Positions 46,393-56,576 are shown, numbered from the stretch's first letter. The stretch: 64,000 nucleotides of DNA from Capnocytophaga sp. oral taxon 338 str. F0234 (GCF_000192225.1 NZ_GL872413.1:1940828-2004827); one strand, 5' to 3'. Notes: generated by a model not told the origin, from the sequence alone. Translations and numbers: made by a program.

Positions 46393-47152
46393 ATCCAAAG
46401 ATAAATAAAGATAGATAAAAGCCAATAGAAATCATAAAAATAAGTACCATTGCATAGGAAAGTTTTGCTATTCCTGCTACTATATATCCTGTAAGTAAGT
46501 CAATAAAACCATTAATTAGAGGAACTCCAGGAATAAGCCATAATACACACGCTGCTAATGCATTCTTGTATTCCTCACCCACCATAAGGCGAAAAATATT
46601 GACCACACAAACAGATACAAATGCAGCCCATGCCCAACAGATAAATACATTGAACTTTTTTAACTGAAGAATTCTTCTTCCAGCTAACCCTACCAAAGTT
46701 GCTAAAAAGGAAATCCCAAATTCCAAATAATTACTATGGTTATCTCCTCCAAAAATGTAAGCTAATGACCCACCAGCAAGTGATACAAAGAACCACATTA
46801 CATACATATTGTAATGTGATTTTTGCTTAATATGGATGAGCTCCTTTTCTATCACTTCAATAGGGAGTTTTTTCTCTAGAACACGCCATGAAAGAATACT
46901 AATATCTGATATAGCATTGAAATTTACCCCATGATGAGGAATACTTTTTACAATAGTTTCTTTTTCTTCTGTAGTTTTATTATAAACTGTAAGAATGATA
47001 GCAGAGTAGGAGTAGAATATATCACAATGATAATTCAAAGCTCCTGCTATTCTATTGACATTCCTAAGTACCCTGCGTGTATTGGCACCTCCTGTAATAA
47101 GGATAAAGTTCACTTCAGCTAAAAGTTGTGCTACACGTTCTATCTCTTTCAT
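46379..47152 (-). CDS. ThrE-like membrane protein, large subunit (DUF1212)
   Basis: 257 residues. A soluble N-terminal part with GGANTRRVLRNVNRIAGAL (the DUF1212 helix) and IVKSIPHHGVNFNAISDISI is followed by five helices including LAACVLWLIPGVPLINGFID. This and the following DUF3815 gene overlap and form a split threonine/serine exporter pair. Export of threonine and serine is known for the fused ThrE of Corynebacterium; here it is inference. It is 34 bp downstream of tyrS. Confidence 0.82.
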   Translation of the reverse strand: MKEIERVAQLLAEVNFILITGGANTRRVLRNVNRIAGALNYHCDIFYSYSAIILTVYNKTTEEKETIVKSIPHHGVNFNAISDISILSWRVLEKKLPIEVIEKELIHIKQKSHYNMYVMWFFVSLAGGSLAYIFGGDNHSNYLEFGISFLATLVGLAGRRILQLKKFNVFICWAWAAFVSVCVVNIFRLMVGEEYKNALAACVLWLIPGVPLINGFIDLLTGYIVAGIAKLSYAMVLIFMISIGFYLSLFIFGYELL

Positions 47153-47186
47153 GGTTACCTATTTACAAATTTAAAATATTTTGTAA

Positions 47187-48485
47187 TCAATTATTTATTC
47201 TAATGAGGAAGTAGTTCTTCTTACCTCTTTGTAACAGAATAAATTGATTGTTTAGTAAGTCTTTCTCAGAGAGAGAATAATCTTCGGTTACTTTTTCTTT
47301 ATTTACTGAGATAGAATTCTCACCAAGAGCACGTCTTGCCTCTGAATTACTTTTAATAAAACCTGTTTTAGCAGAAAGAGCCCCGATCATGTCCAATCCC
47401 TTTTTAAGATCAGTTAGAGAAATTTCCGCTTGAGGGACCCCGTCAAATATTTCAAGCAGTGTTTGTGAGTCTAATTTTTTTAGATCCTCTGAAGTGGTAT
47501 TACCAAAAAGAATTTGGGAAGCCCGAATAGCATTCTCTAATTCTTCTTTTCCATGAACCAAGATAGTAAGTTCTTCCGCTAATTTACTTTGTAGAATTCT
47601 TTGGTGAGGAGCTTCTCTATGTACCATAATGAGAGTTTCTATTTCTCCTTTAGGAAGCATGGTAAATATTTTGATATAACGCTCTGCATCTACATCCGAG
47701 GTATTAATCCAATACTGATAGAACTTATATGGAGAGGTCTTTTCAGGATCAAGCCATACGTTACCTCCTTCTGATTTACCAAATTTGGTACCATCCGCTT
47801 TGGTAATTAGCGGGCAAGTAAGAGCATAAGCCTTTCCACTCACTTTACGGCGAATAAGTTCTGTACCAGTAGTAATATTTCCCCATTGATCAGAACCTCC
47901 CATCTGTAAGGTAACTCCTTTTTCTTGAAATAAGTGTAGATAATCAAATCCTTGTAAGAGTTGATAAGAGAATTCAGTGAATGACATTCCATCAGTATTC
48001 TCATTAGGGTCAAAGCGCTTTTTTACAGAATCCTTTGCCATCATATAATTTACAGTAATATGCTTACCAATATCACGAATGAAGGAGAGAAATGAGACAT
48101 CTTTTGTCCAGTCGTAGTTATTAACCAGTTCGGCACGATTAGGGGCAGTGCTTTCAAAATCAAGAAATTTTGCCAATTGTTTTTTGATTCCCTCTATATT
48201 ATGAGCTAAGGTTTCTTTTGTAAGTAAGTTTCTTTCAGCTGATTTTCCTGAAGGGTCGCCTATCATACCCGTAGCTCCCCCGATGACGGCATAAGGCTTA
48301 TGACCGCAGTCTTGAAAATGACGGAGCATCATCACTCCTACTAAGTGTCCAATATGTAATGAATCCGCAGTAGGGTCTATCCCTACATAGGCAGCACGTA
48401 GTCCTTCTAATAAGTGTTCTTCAGTCTCAGGCATAATATCCTGAATCATACCTCTCCATCGTAATTCTTCTACAAAGTTCTTCAT
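47187..48485 (-). CDS. tyrS: Tyrosyl-tRNA synthetase
   Basis: 432 residues from the ATG at 48485 ([20 protein letters not shown]); a start at 48515 is ruled out by the -7 box at 48505-48512. The class I HIGH motif is SLHIGHLVG and the KMSKS site is KFGKS ([10 protein letters not shown]). [16 protein letters not shown]-like block ([19 protein letters not shown]) reads the tyrosine. The C-terminal S4 domain is about 360-430. It charges tRNA-Tyr. Confidence 0.97.
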   Translation of the reverse strand: MKNFVEELRWRGMIQDIMPETEEHLLEGLRAAYVGIDPTADSLHIGHLVGVMMLRHFQDCGHKPYAVIGGATGMIGDPSGKSAERNLLTKETLAHNIEGIKKQLAKFLDFESTAPNRAELVNNYDWTKDVSFLSFIRDIGKHITVNYMMAKDSVKKRFDPNENTDGMSFTEFSYQLLQGFDYLHLFQEKGVTLQMGGSDQWGNITTGTELIRRKVSGKAYALTCPLITKADGTKFGKSEGGNVWLDPEKTSPYKFYQYWINTSDVDAERYIKIFTMLPKGEIETLIMVHREAPHQRILQSKLAEELTILVHGKEELENAIRASQILFGNTTSEDLKKLDSQTLLEIFDGVPQAEISLTDLKKGLDMIGALSAKTGFIKSNSEARRALGENSISVNKEKVTEDYSLSEKDLLNNQFILLQRGKKNYFLIRINN

Positions 48486-48504
48486 TTTTATTGAAATTAA
48501 ATTG

Positions 48505-48512
48505 CAAAGGTA
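48505..48512 (-). promoter_or_regulatory. -7 box of tyrS
   Basis: Minus strand TACCTTTG, 20 bp before the ATG at 48485. Confidence 0.6.
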
Positions 48513-48634
48513 CAAAAAATAATGATTAATTTCTAGTGATTGATGATTAATTTTTCAGTAGTTAGTGATTAAAGGCAAAAATAAGAGATAGAACTAAAAT
48601 AGCAATAAAAAAGTAAGAAAAAACGCTATAATTA

Positions 48635-48666
48635 TTTGTAACTAATATGAGGAATTCGTATTTTTG
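48635..48666 (+). promoter_or_regulatory. Promoter of the 48.7-kb lipoprotein gene
   Basis: TTTG at 48635-48638 and TATTTTTG at 48659-48666, 20-bp spacer. It rules out the upstream TTG at 48664 as a start. Confidence 0.6.
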
Positions 48667-48702
48667 CAGGAGATAAGCAATAATAATCTTGTTTATGAAA
48701 TT

Positions 48703-49191
48703 GTGAAAATACAATTTATTACTTTTCTCAACTCTAAACAGACATTATGCTTGTCATTATTTGCAGGGCTATTGCTGATTTCCTGTCAGAACCAATCCAA
48801 GTCCTCCAAAGAGAAACAGGATTCACTAAAAGAGGTATCCGACCCCATTGTAGAAGCTCCCAGCACTCCTAAGAAACTCCTTACTGAAGATGAGATAGTG
48901 GATATAGTATTGATTTTGCCTATCACGCAGAAAGCAAATAAGCGAATCAATAGAATTTCTAAGAGGAAAAGTGGAGTCTCTATCATGGTTGAACCTAAGG
49001 AAACCTTAGAGAATGGGCAAGAATACTATGTTGTACATATATGTTACAACGGGGATGAACGCTATGAGACTTATCATCTTCTCTATATAAATAAGCAAAA
49101 TAAGAGTGATATTCGCATAAGTAATCCTTTCAAAGGTACAGTTTTATTCCCCTTGCTCAATGGAAAGAAGATATTAGTTTTAAATAAATAA
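48703..49191 (+). CDS. Lipoprotein of unknown function, probable GTG start
   Basis: About 162 residues from GTG at 48703. The frame is open further upstream, but the promoter lies there; no ATG precedes the signal peptide. The hydrophobic stretch TLCLSLFAGLLLIS and cysteine (LLISCQNQ) form a lipobox about 28 residues in. It is followed by a Lys/Ser-rich spacer and a mixed-fold domain (DIVLILPITQKANKRINRIS, EYYVVHICYNGDERYETYHL). No family is recognised. It is 22 bp before pepT. Confidence 0.6.
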   Translation: MKIQFITFLNSKQTLCLSLFAGLLLISCQNQSKSSKEKQDSLKEVSDPIVEAPSTPKKLLTEDEIVDIVLILPITQKANKRINRISKRKSGVSIMVEPKETLENGQEYYVVHICYNGDERYETYHLLYINKQNKSDIRISNPFKGTVLFPLLNGKKILVLNK

Positions 49192-49213
49192 GTTTTTGTT
49201 AAATCTTTAACGT

Positions 49214-50455
49214 ATGCAAGAAAAAAAAATTATAGAGCGTTTTATTCGCTATGTGAAAGTAGATTCACAATCTGATCCTGAAAGTGCTTCTACTCCCAGC
49301 ACTCAAAAACAATGGGATATCATTCATCTCTTGGTAGATGAACTTAAGGAAATAGGACTTTCTGAGGTAAGTGTAGATGATTATGGTTACATTATGGCTA
49401 CACTCCCTTCCAATGTATCCTATGAAGTACCAACCGTAGGCTTTATTGCTCACTATGATACATCCCCTGATTTCTCAGGAGCCAATGTAAATCCTCAATT
49501 TGTACATAATTATGATGGAGGAGATATTGTCCTTAATGAAAAAGAAGGAATTGTACTTTCTCCTACTTATTTTCCTGATTTGAAGAAATATATAGGACAA
49601 ACTATAATTACTACAGATGGATTGTCTCTTTTAGGAGCTGATGACAAAGCTGGGGTAGCTGAGATAGTTTCTGCTATGGAATACCTCCTTGCTCATCCTG
49701 AAATACATCATGGTAAAATTCGCATTAGTTTTACCCCTGATGAAGAAATAGGAACAGGTCCTCATAAGTTTGATGTTCCTAAGTTTGGAGCTCAATGGGC
49801 TTATACTATGGATGGTAGTCATATAGGGGAATTAGAATATGAAAGTTTCAATGCTGCGGGAGCTAAGATCCATATTAAAGGGAAAAGTGTACATCCTGGT
49901 ACCGCTAAAGGACGTATGGTCAATGCCGTACTTATTGCCAGTGAACTGATTGAGGCTCTTCCTGAAAATGAAATCCCTGAACGTACTGAAGGTCGTGAGG
50001 GATTCTTCCATGTAATGAACATCAAAGGAGATGTGGAAGATATTTATATTAACCTGATCATTCGCGATCATGACAGAAATAAATTCAATGCACGTAAGGA
50101 ACTCCTTCACACCATTGTAAAAGACCTTCAAGAATTGCATAAGAATGCTGCTTTTGAACTTGAAGTGGTAGACCAGTATTATAATATGCGTGAAAAGATA
50201 GAACCAGTCATTCATATAGTGGAAATTGCTGAACAAGCAATGAAAGAGGTAGGGATAACCCCTATAATACAGGCTATTCGTGGAGGTACTGATGGAGCGC
50301 AGCTAAGTTTCAAAGGATTGCCCTGTCCTAATATTTTTGCAGGAGGGGTGAACTTTCATGGAAAGTATGAATACCTTCCTGTTCCCAGTTTATTAAAAGC
50401 AGTAGATGTAATTATAAAAATAGCAGAACTTACTGCAGAAAGATATAAAAAATAA
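49214..50455 (+). CDS. pepT: Peptidase T (tripeptide aminopeptidase)
   Basis: 413 residues, usual size. M20 metallopeptidase landmarks: [11 protein letters not shown] (zinc His and catalytic Asp), [29 protein letters not shown] (catalytic Glu) and [17 protein letters not shown]. It removes N-terminal residues from tripeptides in the cytoplasm and fits with the two POT-type transporters in this window. It is followed by a terminator shared with the convergent OmpA gene. Confidence 0.96.
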   Translation: MQEKKIIERFIRYVKVDSQSDPESASTPSTQKQWDIIHLLVDELKEIGLSEVSVDDYGYIMATLPSNVSYEVPTVGFIAHYDTSPDFSGANVNPQFVHNYDGGDIVLNEKEGIVLSPTYFPDLKKYIGQTIITTDGLSLLGADDKAGVAEIVSAMEYLLAHPEIHHGKIRISFTPDEEIGTGPHKFDVPKFGAQWAYTMDGSHIGELEYESFNAAGAKIHIKGKSVHPGTAKGRMVNAVLIASELIEALPENEIPERTEGREGFFHVMNIKGDVEDIYINLIIRDHDRNKFNARKELLHTIVKDLQELHKNAAFELEVVDQYYNMREKIEPVIHIVEIAEQAMKEVGITPIIQAIRGGTDGAQLSFKGLPCPNIFAGGVNFHGKYEYLPVPSLLKAVDVIIKIAELTAERYKK

Positions 50456-50474
50456 TTTATTCCTTATTAAGGAT

Positions 50475-50505
50475 AAAGAGGCTACCCCTTTCGGATAGCC
50501 TCTTT
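50475..50505. terminator. Bidirectional terminator between pepT and the OmpA gene
   Basis: AAAGAGGCTA (50475-50484) pairs with TAGCCTCTTT (50496-50505) between convergent genes. Confidence 0.7.
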
Positions 50506-50528
50506 ATGTTAAGAATAATGAAGCAAAT

Positions 50529-51365
50529 TTAATTAATCTTAGGGTCTTTCATACCTTGTTCTATCATATTATAGAATTGGTCAAGTTTAGGTAATACTAC
50601 AATGCGAGTACGGCGATTTAAAGCACGTCCATCAGCAGAGGCATTGGTAGTTACAGGGACATACTCACTACGTCCTGCAGCGGTCATACGAGCAGGGGTT
50701 ACACCAAAGTCATTTTGTAGGATACGTACCACAGCAGTTGCTCTCAACACACTCAAATCCCAATTGTCTTTGATACAGTTGTTCTTAATAGGTACATTAT
50801 CGGTATGACCTTCCACCATAAATTCAAAATCAGGCTTGTTGTTCACTACTTTTGCTACTTTTCCAAGTACTTCACGTGCACGAGGAGTTACATTATAGCT
50901 ACCACTACTAAAGAGCATTTTGTCAGAGATAGATACATATACGACTCCTTTATCCACTTGTATAGTAATATCTTGGTCATCCAAGTTCCCTAAAACACCT
51001 TTAAGGCTTTGAACGAGAGCTAAGTTAATAGAATCACGTCGTGTAACTGCATCCCGAAGATTCTTAATAGTTAAGTCTTTTTCTTTGAGACTTTCTAAAG
51101 AGCGCTCTAAGTTATCAGCTCCTTTTTGAGTAAGTGTAGTCATATTTCCAAGATTGGTGAGCAATCCTTCATTGTTCTTTTGCAATAGTTCATTCTTGGA
51201 TTGCAATAATTCCTTATCTTTAAGACAACTGTTGAGTTTTACAGTAGCTGTATTAAGCAAATCTTGGGTACTCTTAAGTTCTTCTTGAACTTCACGGAAT
51301 TTTTTGTTAGAGACACAGGAAGTCATTACTACCCCCCCTAACAAAAAAAGTACAATTCTTTTCAT
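50529..51365 (-). CDS. OmpA-family peptidoglycan-binding lipoprotein
   Basis: 278 residues. Lipobox VVMTSCVSN with cysteine 17, then a coiled coil of about 100 residues (FREVQEELKSTQDLLNTATV). The C-terminal OmpA/MotB domain has FMVEGHTDNVPI, NWDLSVLRATAVVRIL and ALNRRTRIVVLPK, the peptidoglycan-binding signature. It should tie the outer membrane to the cell wall. It has its own -7 box. No partner gene is adjacent. Confidence 0.92.
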   Translation of the reverse strand: MKRIVLFLLGGVVMTSCVSNKKFREVQEELKSTQDLLNTATVKLNSCLKDKELLQSKNELLQKNNEGLLTNLGNMTTLTQKGADNLERSLESLKEKDLTIKNLRDAVTRRDSINLALVQSLKGVLGNLDDQDITIQVDKGVVYVSISDKMLFSSGSYNVTPRAREVLGKVAKVVNNKPDFEFMVEGHTDNVPIKNNCIKDNWDLSVLRATAVVRILQNDFGVTPARMTAAGRSEYVPVTTNASADGRALNRRTRIVVLPKLDQFYNMIEQGMKDPKIN

Positions 51366-51394
51366 GTGTAATAAATTTAAGTATTTTTATATTG

Positions 51395-51402
51395 CAAAGG
51401 TA
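51395..51402 (-). promoter_or_regulatory. -7 box of the OmpA lipoprotein gene
   Basis: Minus strand TACCTTTG, 30 bp before the ATG. Confidence 0.55.
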
Positions 51403-51594
51403 CGATTTATTATTGAATAAAATTCATTCAAAAAAAGATTTAAAAGTTAAACATTTTTAAAGTTTTGGCTTTTATACTAAAAATAATTAATTTTTTTCTC
51501 AAAAACCAAATATACTATTGTTTTTTTTAAGAAAAATCAATAATAAAATTCATTTTGTAAAATAAATAGAATATACTGTAAGCACTAAGGAAAG

Positions 51595-53988
51595 TTATAT
51601 TCCTTTTTCATCTAAGAATTGTTGGAGAGTTACAATATCAGCAAAGAGAATTTCTCGTGCCTTACTTCCTTTAAAAGGTCCTACTACTCCTAATACTTCT
51701 AATTGGTCTATAAGGCGACCCGCACGGTTATATCCAAGTTTTAACTTACGTTGTAACAGAGAAGCCGAACCTTGCTGTGCATTAACAAGAATTTCTGCAG
51801 CCTCCCTGAGTAAGGGATCTTTCTCAGACATATCTACATCAGGAGTTTCCATATCATTTTCACCTACATATTCTGGAAGGAGGAAGGCACTAGGATATCC
51901 TTTTTGTGCTCCAATAAAATCGGCAATACGTTCCACTTCAGGAGTATCCACGAAGGCACACTGAATACGGATTAGGTCATTACCCTGTGTGTATAGCATA
52001 TCCCCTTTCCCTATAAGCTGATTAGCACCCGGCCCATCCAAGATCGTTTTGGAATCAATAGCAGAGGTTACTTTGAAGGCAACTCGAGCAGGGAAGTTAG
52101 CCTTAATAAGTCCAGTGATGACATTCACTGAAGGACGTTGGGTGGCAATAATCAGATGAATCCCTACAGCACGTGCTAATTGTGCCAGACGTGCAATGGG
52201 GAGTTCTACTTCCTTACCCGCGGTCATAATAAGGTCAGCAAATTCATCTACTACTAATACAATATAGGGTAAGAATTGATGTCCTTCATTTGGATTTAAT
52301 TGTCGCGCTTTGAACTTGGCATTGTATTCTTTAATATTACGTACCATAGCATTCTTAAGTAGGTCATACCTATTATCCATCTCAATACAAAGAGAATTTA
52401 AGGTATTGACTACTTTAGAGGTATCGGTAATTATTGCCTCCTCACTATCAGGAAGCTTTGCTAAGTAATGACGTTCTATTTTGTTGTAAAGAGTGAGTTC
52501 TACTTTTTTAGGATCAACAAGGATAAATTTCACTTCAGCAGGATGCTTTTTGTAAAGTAGAGAGGTGAGTACGGCATTAAGTCCTACGGATTTTCCTTGT
52601 CCTGTAGCCCCTGCCATAAGCATGTGTGGCATTTTTGTTAGGTCAGCAACAAAGGTTTCATTGCTGATAGTTTTCCCAAAGGCAATAGGAAGTTCCATCT
52701 CTGCCCGTTGGAAATTGGCTGACCCTATCACTGATCTCATGGAAACAACAGAAGAAGTTTTGTTAGGGACTTCTATACCTACAGTACCTTTTCCAGGAAT
52801 AGGAGCTATAATACGAATACCTAAAGCCGCTAAAGATAATGCAATATCATCCTCTAAACTTTTAATTTTGGAAATACGGGTGCCAGGAGCAGGAACAATT
52901 TCATAAAGTGTAACAGTAGGACCTATTACCGCAGTAATACGAGAAATATCTATTTTATAATCACGTAGAGTTTGGATAATGGTATTCTTATTTTCTTCTA
53001 GTTCTTCGTCATTACGGACAACACCTGAATCCTTATATTCCTTGAGCAGGTCTAAAGGAGGAAATTGAAAAGATTTGAGTTCCAAGGTTGGATCATATTC
53101 GCCGAAATCTTCTACTAAGCGTTTGGCAACTTCCTCAGGATTTACAGTTTCCTCTTGCTTAATTTCTACTTTGAATTCCTTATCTTCTATAGGTTCATTC
53201 TCTTCTACTTCCAGATGCAAAGGAGGAATATCTTTTTTATGGGTATAGATATCAATATCTTTATTCTGTTCCTCTTGAATAGGGGTAGAGACGATGAATT
53301 CTTCATCACCTAATGAGGTTGCTTGAATCTCATTTGTAATGTTTTTTTGTTCTTCTGTGATGGGAGAAACTGTTTTTTCAAGGATTCTTTTCTTCCCCTT
53401 TATCCAGTGATTACCTGCATCGAGAGTATTTCTAATCTTCTCAGAAGTAATGTGAAACTTTCCTATCAGATATAAACAAAGTATTAATAAGAGAAGTAGA
53501 GCTGTTCCCAGTCTGCCTATATAGTCTCTTAGGTAAGAATTGATTTCATATCCACCCATACCACTAAGGATTGTGGCATCGGAGGAAAGAAAACCTAAAG
53601 AAACAGAGATAAAGAGCATCCAGAGAATGCCCCAAAACCACTTATTAAGCATTTTGGTTTTTGTGGAAAGAAGAAGTTTTAACCCAGTGAGAGCCAAAAG
53701 TGATAAAGGAATAAATATGGCAATACCAAAGCCCCTGTATATAAAAAAATTTCCTAAGTAAACTCCTATTTTATTAAAAATATTTTGAGGTTGTGCATTT
53801 CTGTCAGCAAATTCTGAGAGAATACTTTGATCTGCTTGCCAACTAAAGATAAAGGAAATAAAGGCAATACAAAGAATCAAACAGATAAAAAGAAGAATAA
53901 CTCCTAAGGAAACTCTCTGCTGAGAAAGTTTATTAGAGTTACTGTTCTTTTCTTTTTTAGGAGATTTAATAGATTTGGTTTTTGCCAT
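51595..53988 (-). CDS. ftsK: DNA translocase FtsK
   Basis: 797 residues. Four membrane helices near the N-terminus (about 28-50, 76-98, 113-133, 153-172), an acidic linker, then the motor: alpha domain (QFPPLDLLKEY), the Walker A GATGQGKS, Walker B IVLVVDEFADLIM and LARAVGIHLIIATQRPSVNV, and a C-terminal winged-helix gamma domain (LQRKLKLGYNRAGRLIDQLE). It pumps chromosome DNA at the septum. The acidic region between residues 210 and 300 is less conserved, as in other FtsK proteins. It is preceded by a 229-bp gap without genes. Confidence 0.96.
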   Translation of the reverse strand: MAKTKSIKSPKKEKNSNSNKLSQQRVSLGVILLFICLILCIAFISFIFSWQADQSILSEFADRNAQPQNIFNKIGVYLGNFFIYRGFGIAIFIPLSLLALTGLKLLLSTKTKMLNKWFWGILWMLFISVSLGFLSSDATILSGMGGYEINSYLRDYIGRLGTALLLLLILCLYLIGKFHITSEKIRNTLDAGNHWIKGKKRILEKTVSPITEEQKNITNEIQATSLGDEEFIVSTPIQEEQNKDIDIYTHKKDIPPLHLEVEENEPIEDKEFKVEIKQEETVNPEEVAKRLVEDFGEYDPTLELKSFQFPPLDLLKEYKDSGVVRNDEELEENKNTIIQTLRDYKIDISRITAVIGPTVTLYEIVPAPGTRISKIKSLEDDIALSLAALGIRIIAPIPGKGTVGIEVPNKTSSVVSMRSVIGSANFQRAEMELPIAFGKTISNETFVADLTKMPHMLMAGATGQGKSVGLNAVLTSLLYKKHPAEVKFILVDPKKVELTLYNKIERHYLAKLPDSEEAIITDTSKVVNTLNSLCIEMDNRYDLLKNAMVRNIKEYNAKFKARQLNPNEGHQFLPYIVLVVDEFADLIMTAGKEVELPIARLAQLARAVGIHLIIATQRPSVNVITGLIKANFPARVAFKVTSAIDSKTILDGPGANQLIGKGDMLYTQGNDLIRIQCAFVDTPEVERIADFIGAQKGYPSAFLLPEYVGENDMETPDVDMSEKDPLLREAAEILVNAQQGSASLLQRKLKLGYNRAGRLIDQLEVLGVVGPFKGSKAREILFADIVTLQQFLDEKGI

Positions 53989-54076
53989 TTTTATAATTGT
54001 TTCTTATAAGAGCTAAAAAGAAGAGGCAAAGATACTCAATTGTGATGATTCCACAAGAGTTATTATGATTTAGTTT

Positions 54077-55246
54077 TTAACAATATTCAAAACATCCATA
54101 TTTGCTTTGAATAGTAAGTTTTTTACAGTTAGCCTTTTCTACATGTCCTATAACTTGAGCTTCAATATTAAAAGATTGGGAAATAGCAATGATATCAGAG
54201 GCAACTTCCTTCGGCACATAGAGTTCCATACGATGTCCGCAGTTAAATACTTGGTACATTTCTTTCCAATTTGTATGGGATTGTTCCTGGATGAGTTGGA
54301 ATAGAGGAGGTATAGGGAAAAGATTATCCTTGATTACATGTAAATTATCTATGAAATGTAAGATTTTTGTTTGCGCTCCTCCACTACAATGTACCATTCC
54401 GTGAATTTGTTCTGGAGTGTATTTGGAGAGTATTTTCTGAATAACAGGAGCGTATGTGCGAGTAGGGGAAAGAACTAATTTTCCTGCATCTAAAATAGTA
54501 TCTGCTACAGCATCCGTTAGTAATTTCTCTCCAGTATAAATAATCTCATCAGGAAGATTGTTGTCATAACTTTCAGGATATTTTTTAGCAAGTATCTTGG
54601 AGAAGATATCATGACGTGCAGAAGTAAGTCCATTACTTCCCATCCCCCCGTTATACTCTTTCTCATAAGAAGCTTGTCCAAAAGAAGCTAATCCCACAAT
54701 TACATCTCCTTCAATAATACGTGCATTATCAATTACCTGAGAGCGCTTTATGCGTGCTGTAACTGTGGAATCCACGATAATAGTACGCACCAAATCACCT
54801 ACATCTGCAGTTTCTCCACCTGTGGAGTAAATAGTTACACCATAGGAATGTAATTCACTGATAAGTTCTTCTGTACCATTGATGATAGCGGCAATAACTT
54901 CTCCGGGTATAAGCCTTTTATTGCGCCCAATAGTGGAGGAAAGGAGAATGTTATTGGTAATCCCTACACATAATAAATCATCAATATTCATAATTAAAGC
55001 ATCCTGGGCAATTCCTTTCCATACAGAGAGATCTCCCGTTTCCTTCCAATAGGTATAGGCAAGGGAGGATTTGGTACCTGCTCCATCTGCATGCATGACC
55101 AAGCAATATTGTTCATCACCTGTTAGATAATCAGGAATTACCTTACAAAAAGCCTTAGGAAAAAGTCCCTTATCAATATTCTTGATCGCATTATGTACAT
55201 CCTCTTTGGTAGCAGAAACTCCTCGCATAGTATATCGGTTATCCAT
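54077..55246 (-). CDS. purM: Phosphoribosylformylglycinamidine cyclo-ligase (AIR synthase), Bacteroidota type
   Basis: 389 residues, longer than the ~345 of E. coli PurM. AIR synthase blocks are LVMHADGAGTKSSLAYTYWK, DALIMNIDDLLCVG, YSTGGETADVGDLVRTIIVD and GLASFGQASYEKEYNGGMGS, and the C-terminal FNCGHRMELYV. It closes the imidazole ring in purine synthesis (FGAM to AIR); its partner purL is 32 kb away. The mid-part (AYTYWKETGDLSVWKGIAQD) is the Bacteroidota variant. Confidence 0.9.
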   Translation of the reverse strand: MDNRYTMRGVSATKEDVHNAIKNIDKGLFPKAFCKVIPDYLTGDEQYCLVMHADGAGTKSSLAYTYWKETGDLSVWKGIAQDALIMNIDDLLCVGITNNILLSSTIGRNKRLIPGEVIAAIINGTEELISELHSYGVTIYSTGGETADVGDLVRTIIVDSTVTARIKRSQVIDNARIIEGDVIVGLASFGQASYEKEYNGGMGSNGLTSARHDIFSKILAKKYPESYDNNLPDEIIYTGEKLLTDAVADTILDAGKLVLSPTRTYAPVIQKILSKYTPEQIHGMVHCSGGAQTKILHFIDNLHVIKDNLFPIPPLFQLIQEQSHTNWKEMYQVFNCGHRMELYVPKEVASDIIAISQSFNIEAQVIGHVEKANCKKLTIQSKYGCFEYC

Positions 55247-55275
55247 AAAAAAGATTTTGACTGTTATTCAAAAGA

Positions 55276-55305
55276 CAAAGATAATGAAAATAGTTGGATT
55301 AACAA
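55276..55305 (-). promoter_or_regulatory. Promoter of purM
   Basis: Minus strand: TTG (55303-55305) and TATCTTTG (55276-55283), 19-bp spacer. Confidence 0.6.
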
Positions 55306-55526
55306 GTAATAATGAACTTAATTATTTTGCTTACCAATTCAACTCCACAATGAACTTTTTAGCTTGCAAATTTATAAATTAAAGCGTCTGTTTTACTGAA
55401 GCATTTTTGCGTTCATGGTTAACTCTTGCACTTTTTGCGCATTATAAGTTTCTTTTTTGAACTATTTCGCTTTTTCTATCTGATGAAACATTGAGTTTTT
55501 CTGCTATAATATTTTTTCTATTCTAC

Positions 55527-55557
55527 TTGTAAGATATGCTTATATTTCATATCTTTG
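55527..55557 (+). promoter_or_regulatory. Promoter of the YD-like paralog operon
   Basis: TTG at 55527-55529 and TATCTTTG at 55550-55557, 20-bp spacer. Confidence 0.6.
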
Positions 55558-55584
55558 CTCTCAAGTTAAATGCTTATATTTCAT
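55536..55584 (+). repeat. 15-bp direct repeat around the promoter
   Basis: ATGCTTATATTTCAT occurs at 55536-55550 and again at 55570-55584, a 34-bp period, with the -7 box starting at the end of the first copy. This could be a pair of regulator sites. Confidence 0.5.
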
Positions 55585-55685
55585 TGCTTATTTTGTTTTA
55601 TTTGACAAAGAAAAGCATTTTTCTTCAAAGGAAGAAAACTTTTTTATTTTCCCTTTCTATAAACACTATTATCTTAAATATATAC

Positions 55686-55742
55686 ATGGACGAATACGAT
55701 AATTGGGCTGAAAAAACTTATTGTTATGATAATATTACCTAA
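55686..55742 (+). pseudogene. Vestigial C-terminal tail of a YD-like paralog
   Basis: An 18-codon ORF (MDEYDNWAEKTYCYDNIT) resembles the conserved C-terminus of the following genes (DSKGNWIEKTYFLDG), and the DNA also matches (AATTGGGCTGAAAAAACTTA against AATTGGATCGAAAAAACATA). It appears to be the last piece of a lost first paralog; its stop overlaps the start region of the next gene. Confidence 0.5.
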
Positions 55743-55743
55743 A

Positions 55744-56565
55744 ATGAAACCTTATATTCTTTTTCTATTTTACGCTATCTGTTGGGGACAAAATGAAAAA
55801 CACCAACAGGTCTATCAGTTACAGGGCAATGTCAAGTCCCTAACGATCTCTCAGAGCAAACTTCCAAAAGCGGCGGAGGCACTCTCGTTTGATTCCTTAG
55901 ATGATGACCAGTTCCTCCTCTTTGACAAAAAGGGACGTATTACCGAATTGGATACTTATTTTCGGGGAAGACAGCCTAAAACGATTCAAAAATGGACTTA
56001 TGATGACAAAAATCATATCTCTAAAGAAGTTCTTGAGCTTGTCCCTGAAAAACTTACTCAAACCACTTCCTATACCTATGATGATAAACAGAAAAAAGCC
56101 TCTGCTACCATTACCTCTACAGGTTTTCCTAACAAAAAATCTAAAATGGTAATATCTTTAGGCGATAATCTCCTTCCCTCTGAGATCTTAGCGTACAATT
56201 TCGAAGGAAAATTGGAGGGGAAAAGGGCGCTCAAATATTCCAAAAATGGATTCCTCGCTGAGTCTCTTTCTTATGATGATAAAAACAAACTCGTTCATAG
56301 CATTTCCTATGAGTATGATAATAAAAACAGATTCACAAAGATAGACAATAGGGTGAATAGGACTTATGAATTACATTTCTCTACCAAATACTTGTACGAA
56401 AAGGGACTTTTCCCTACCAAATATATAGTTACATCTGGCGAGGAACCTTCTCAAACTTTTACGCTCAAGTACAAGTTCGACAGCAAAGGTAATTGGATCG
56501 AAAAAACATATTTCCTTGATGGAGAAGCCGCCGCAACTATCGAAAGAGAAATTACTTACTATTAA
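55744..56565 (+). CDS. Secreted YD-repeat-like protein, paralog 1
   Basis: 273 residues from the ATG at 55744 (MKPYILFLFYAICWGQNEK, a signal peptide). The body is built of short beta-hairpin units, each about 20-25 residues with a YDDKN/YDNKN turn (WTYDDKNHISKEVLELVPEK, YTYDDKQKKASATI, SYEYDNKNRFTKIDNR), like the RHS/YD or YwqK-type repeats. The chain ends SKGNWIEKTYFLDG. It is the first intact gene of three in tandem. Function unknown; cell-surface or periplasmic location is inferred. Confidence 0.65.
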   Translation: MKPYILFLFYAICWGQNEKHQQVYQLQGNVKSLTISQSKLPKAAEALSFDSLDDDQFLLFDKKGRITELDTYFRGRQPKTIQKWTYDDKNHISKEVLELVPEKLTQTTSYTYDDKQKKASATITSTGFPNKKSKMVISLGDNLLPSEILAYNFEGKLEGKRALKYSKNGFLAESLSYDDKNKLVHSISYEYDNKNRFTKIDNRVNRTYELHFSTKYLYEKGLFPTKYIVTSGEEPSQTFTLKYKFDSKGNWIEKTYFLDGEAAATIEREITYY

Positions 56566-56576
56566 AAGGGATATCT

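Larger units (their letters stand above)
55306..55685. other. AT-rich regulatory gap upstream of the YD-like trio
   Basis: No gene on either strand that I can support. It holds a promoter at 55527-55557 and a 15-bp direct repeat. The transcript leader would be about 180 nt, unusually long for this genome. Confidence 0.5.

Noticed and set aside
55536-55742. 68-codon ORF before the YD-like trio
   Set aside because: Its start overlaps the promoter; only the last 18 codons look meaningful and are listed as a relic.
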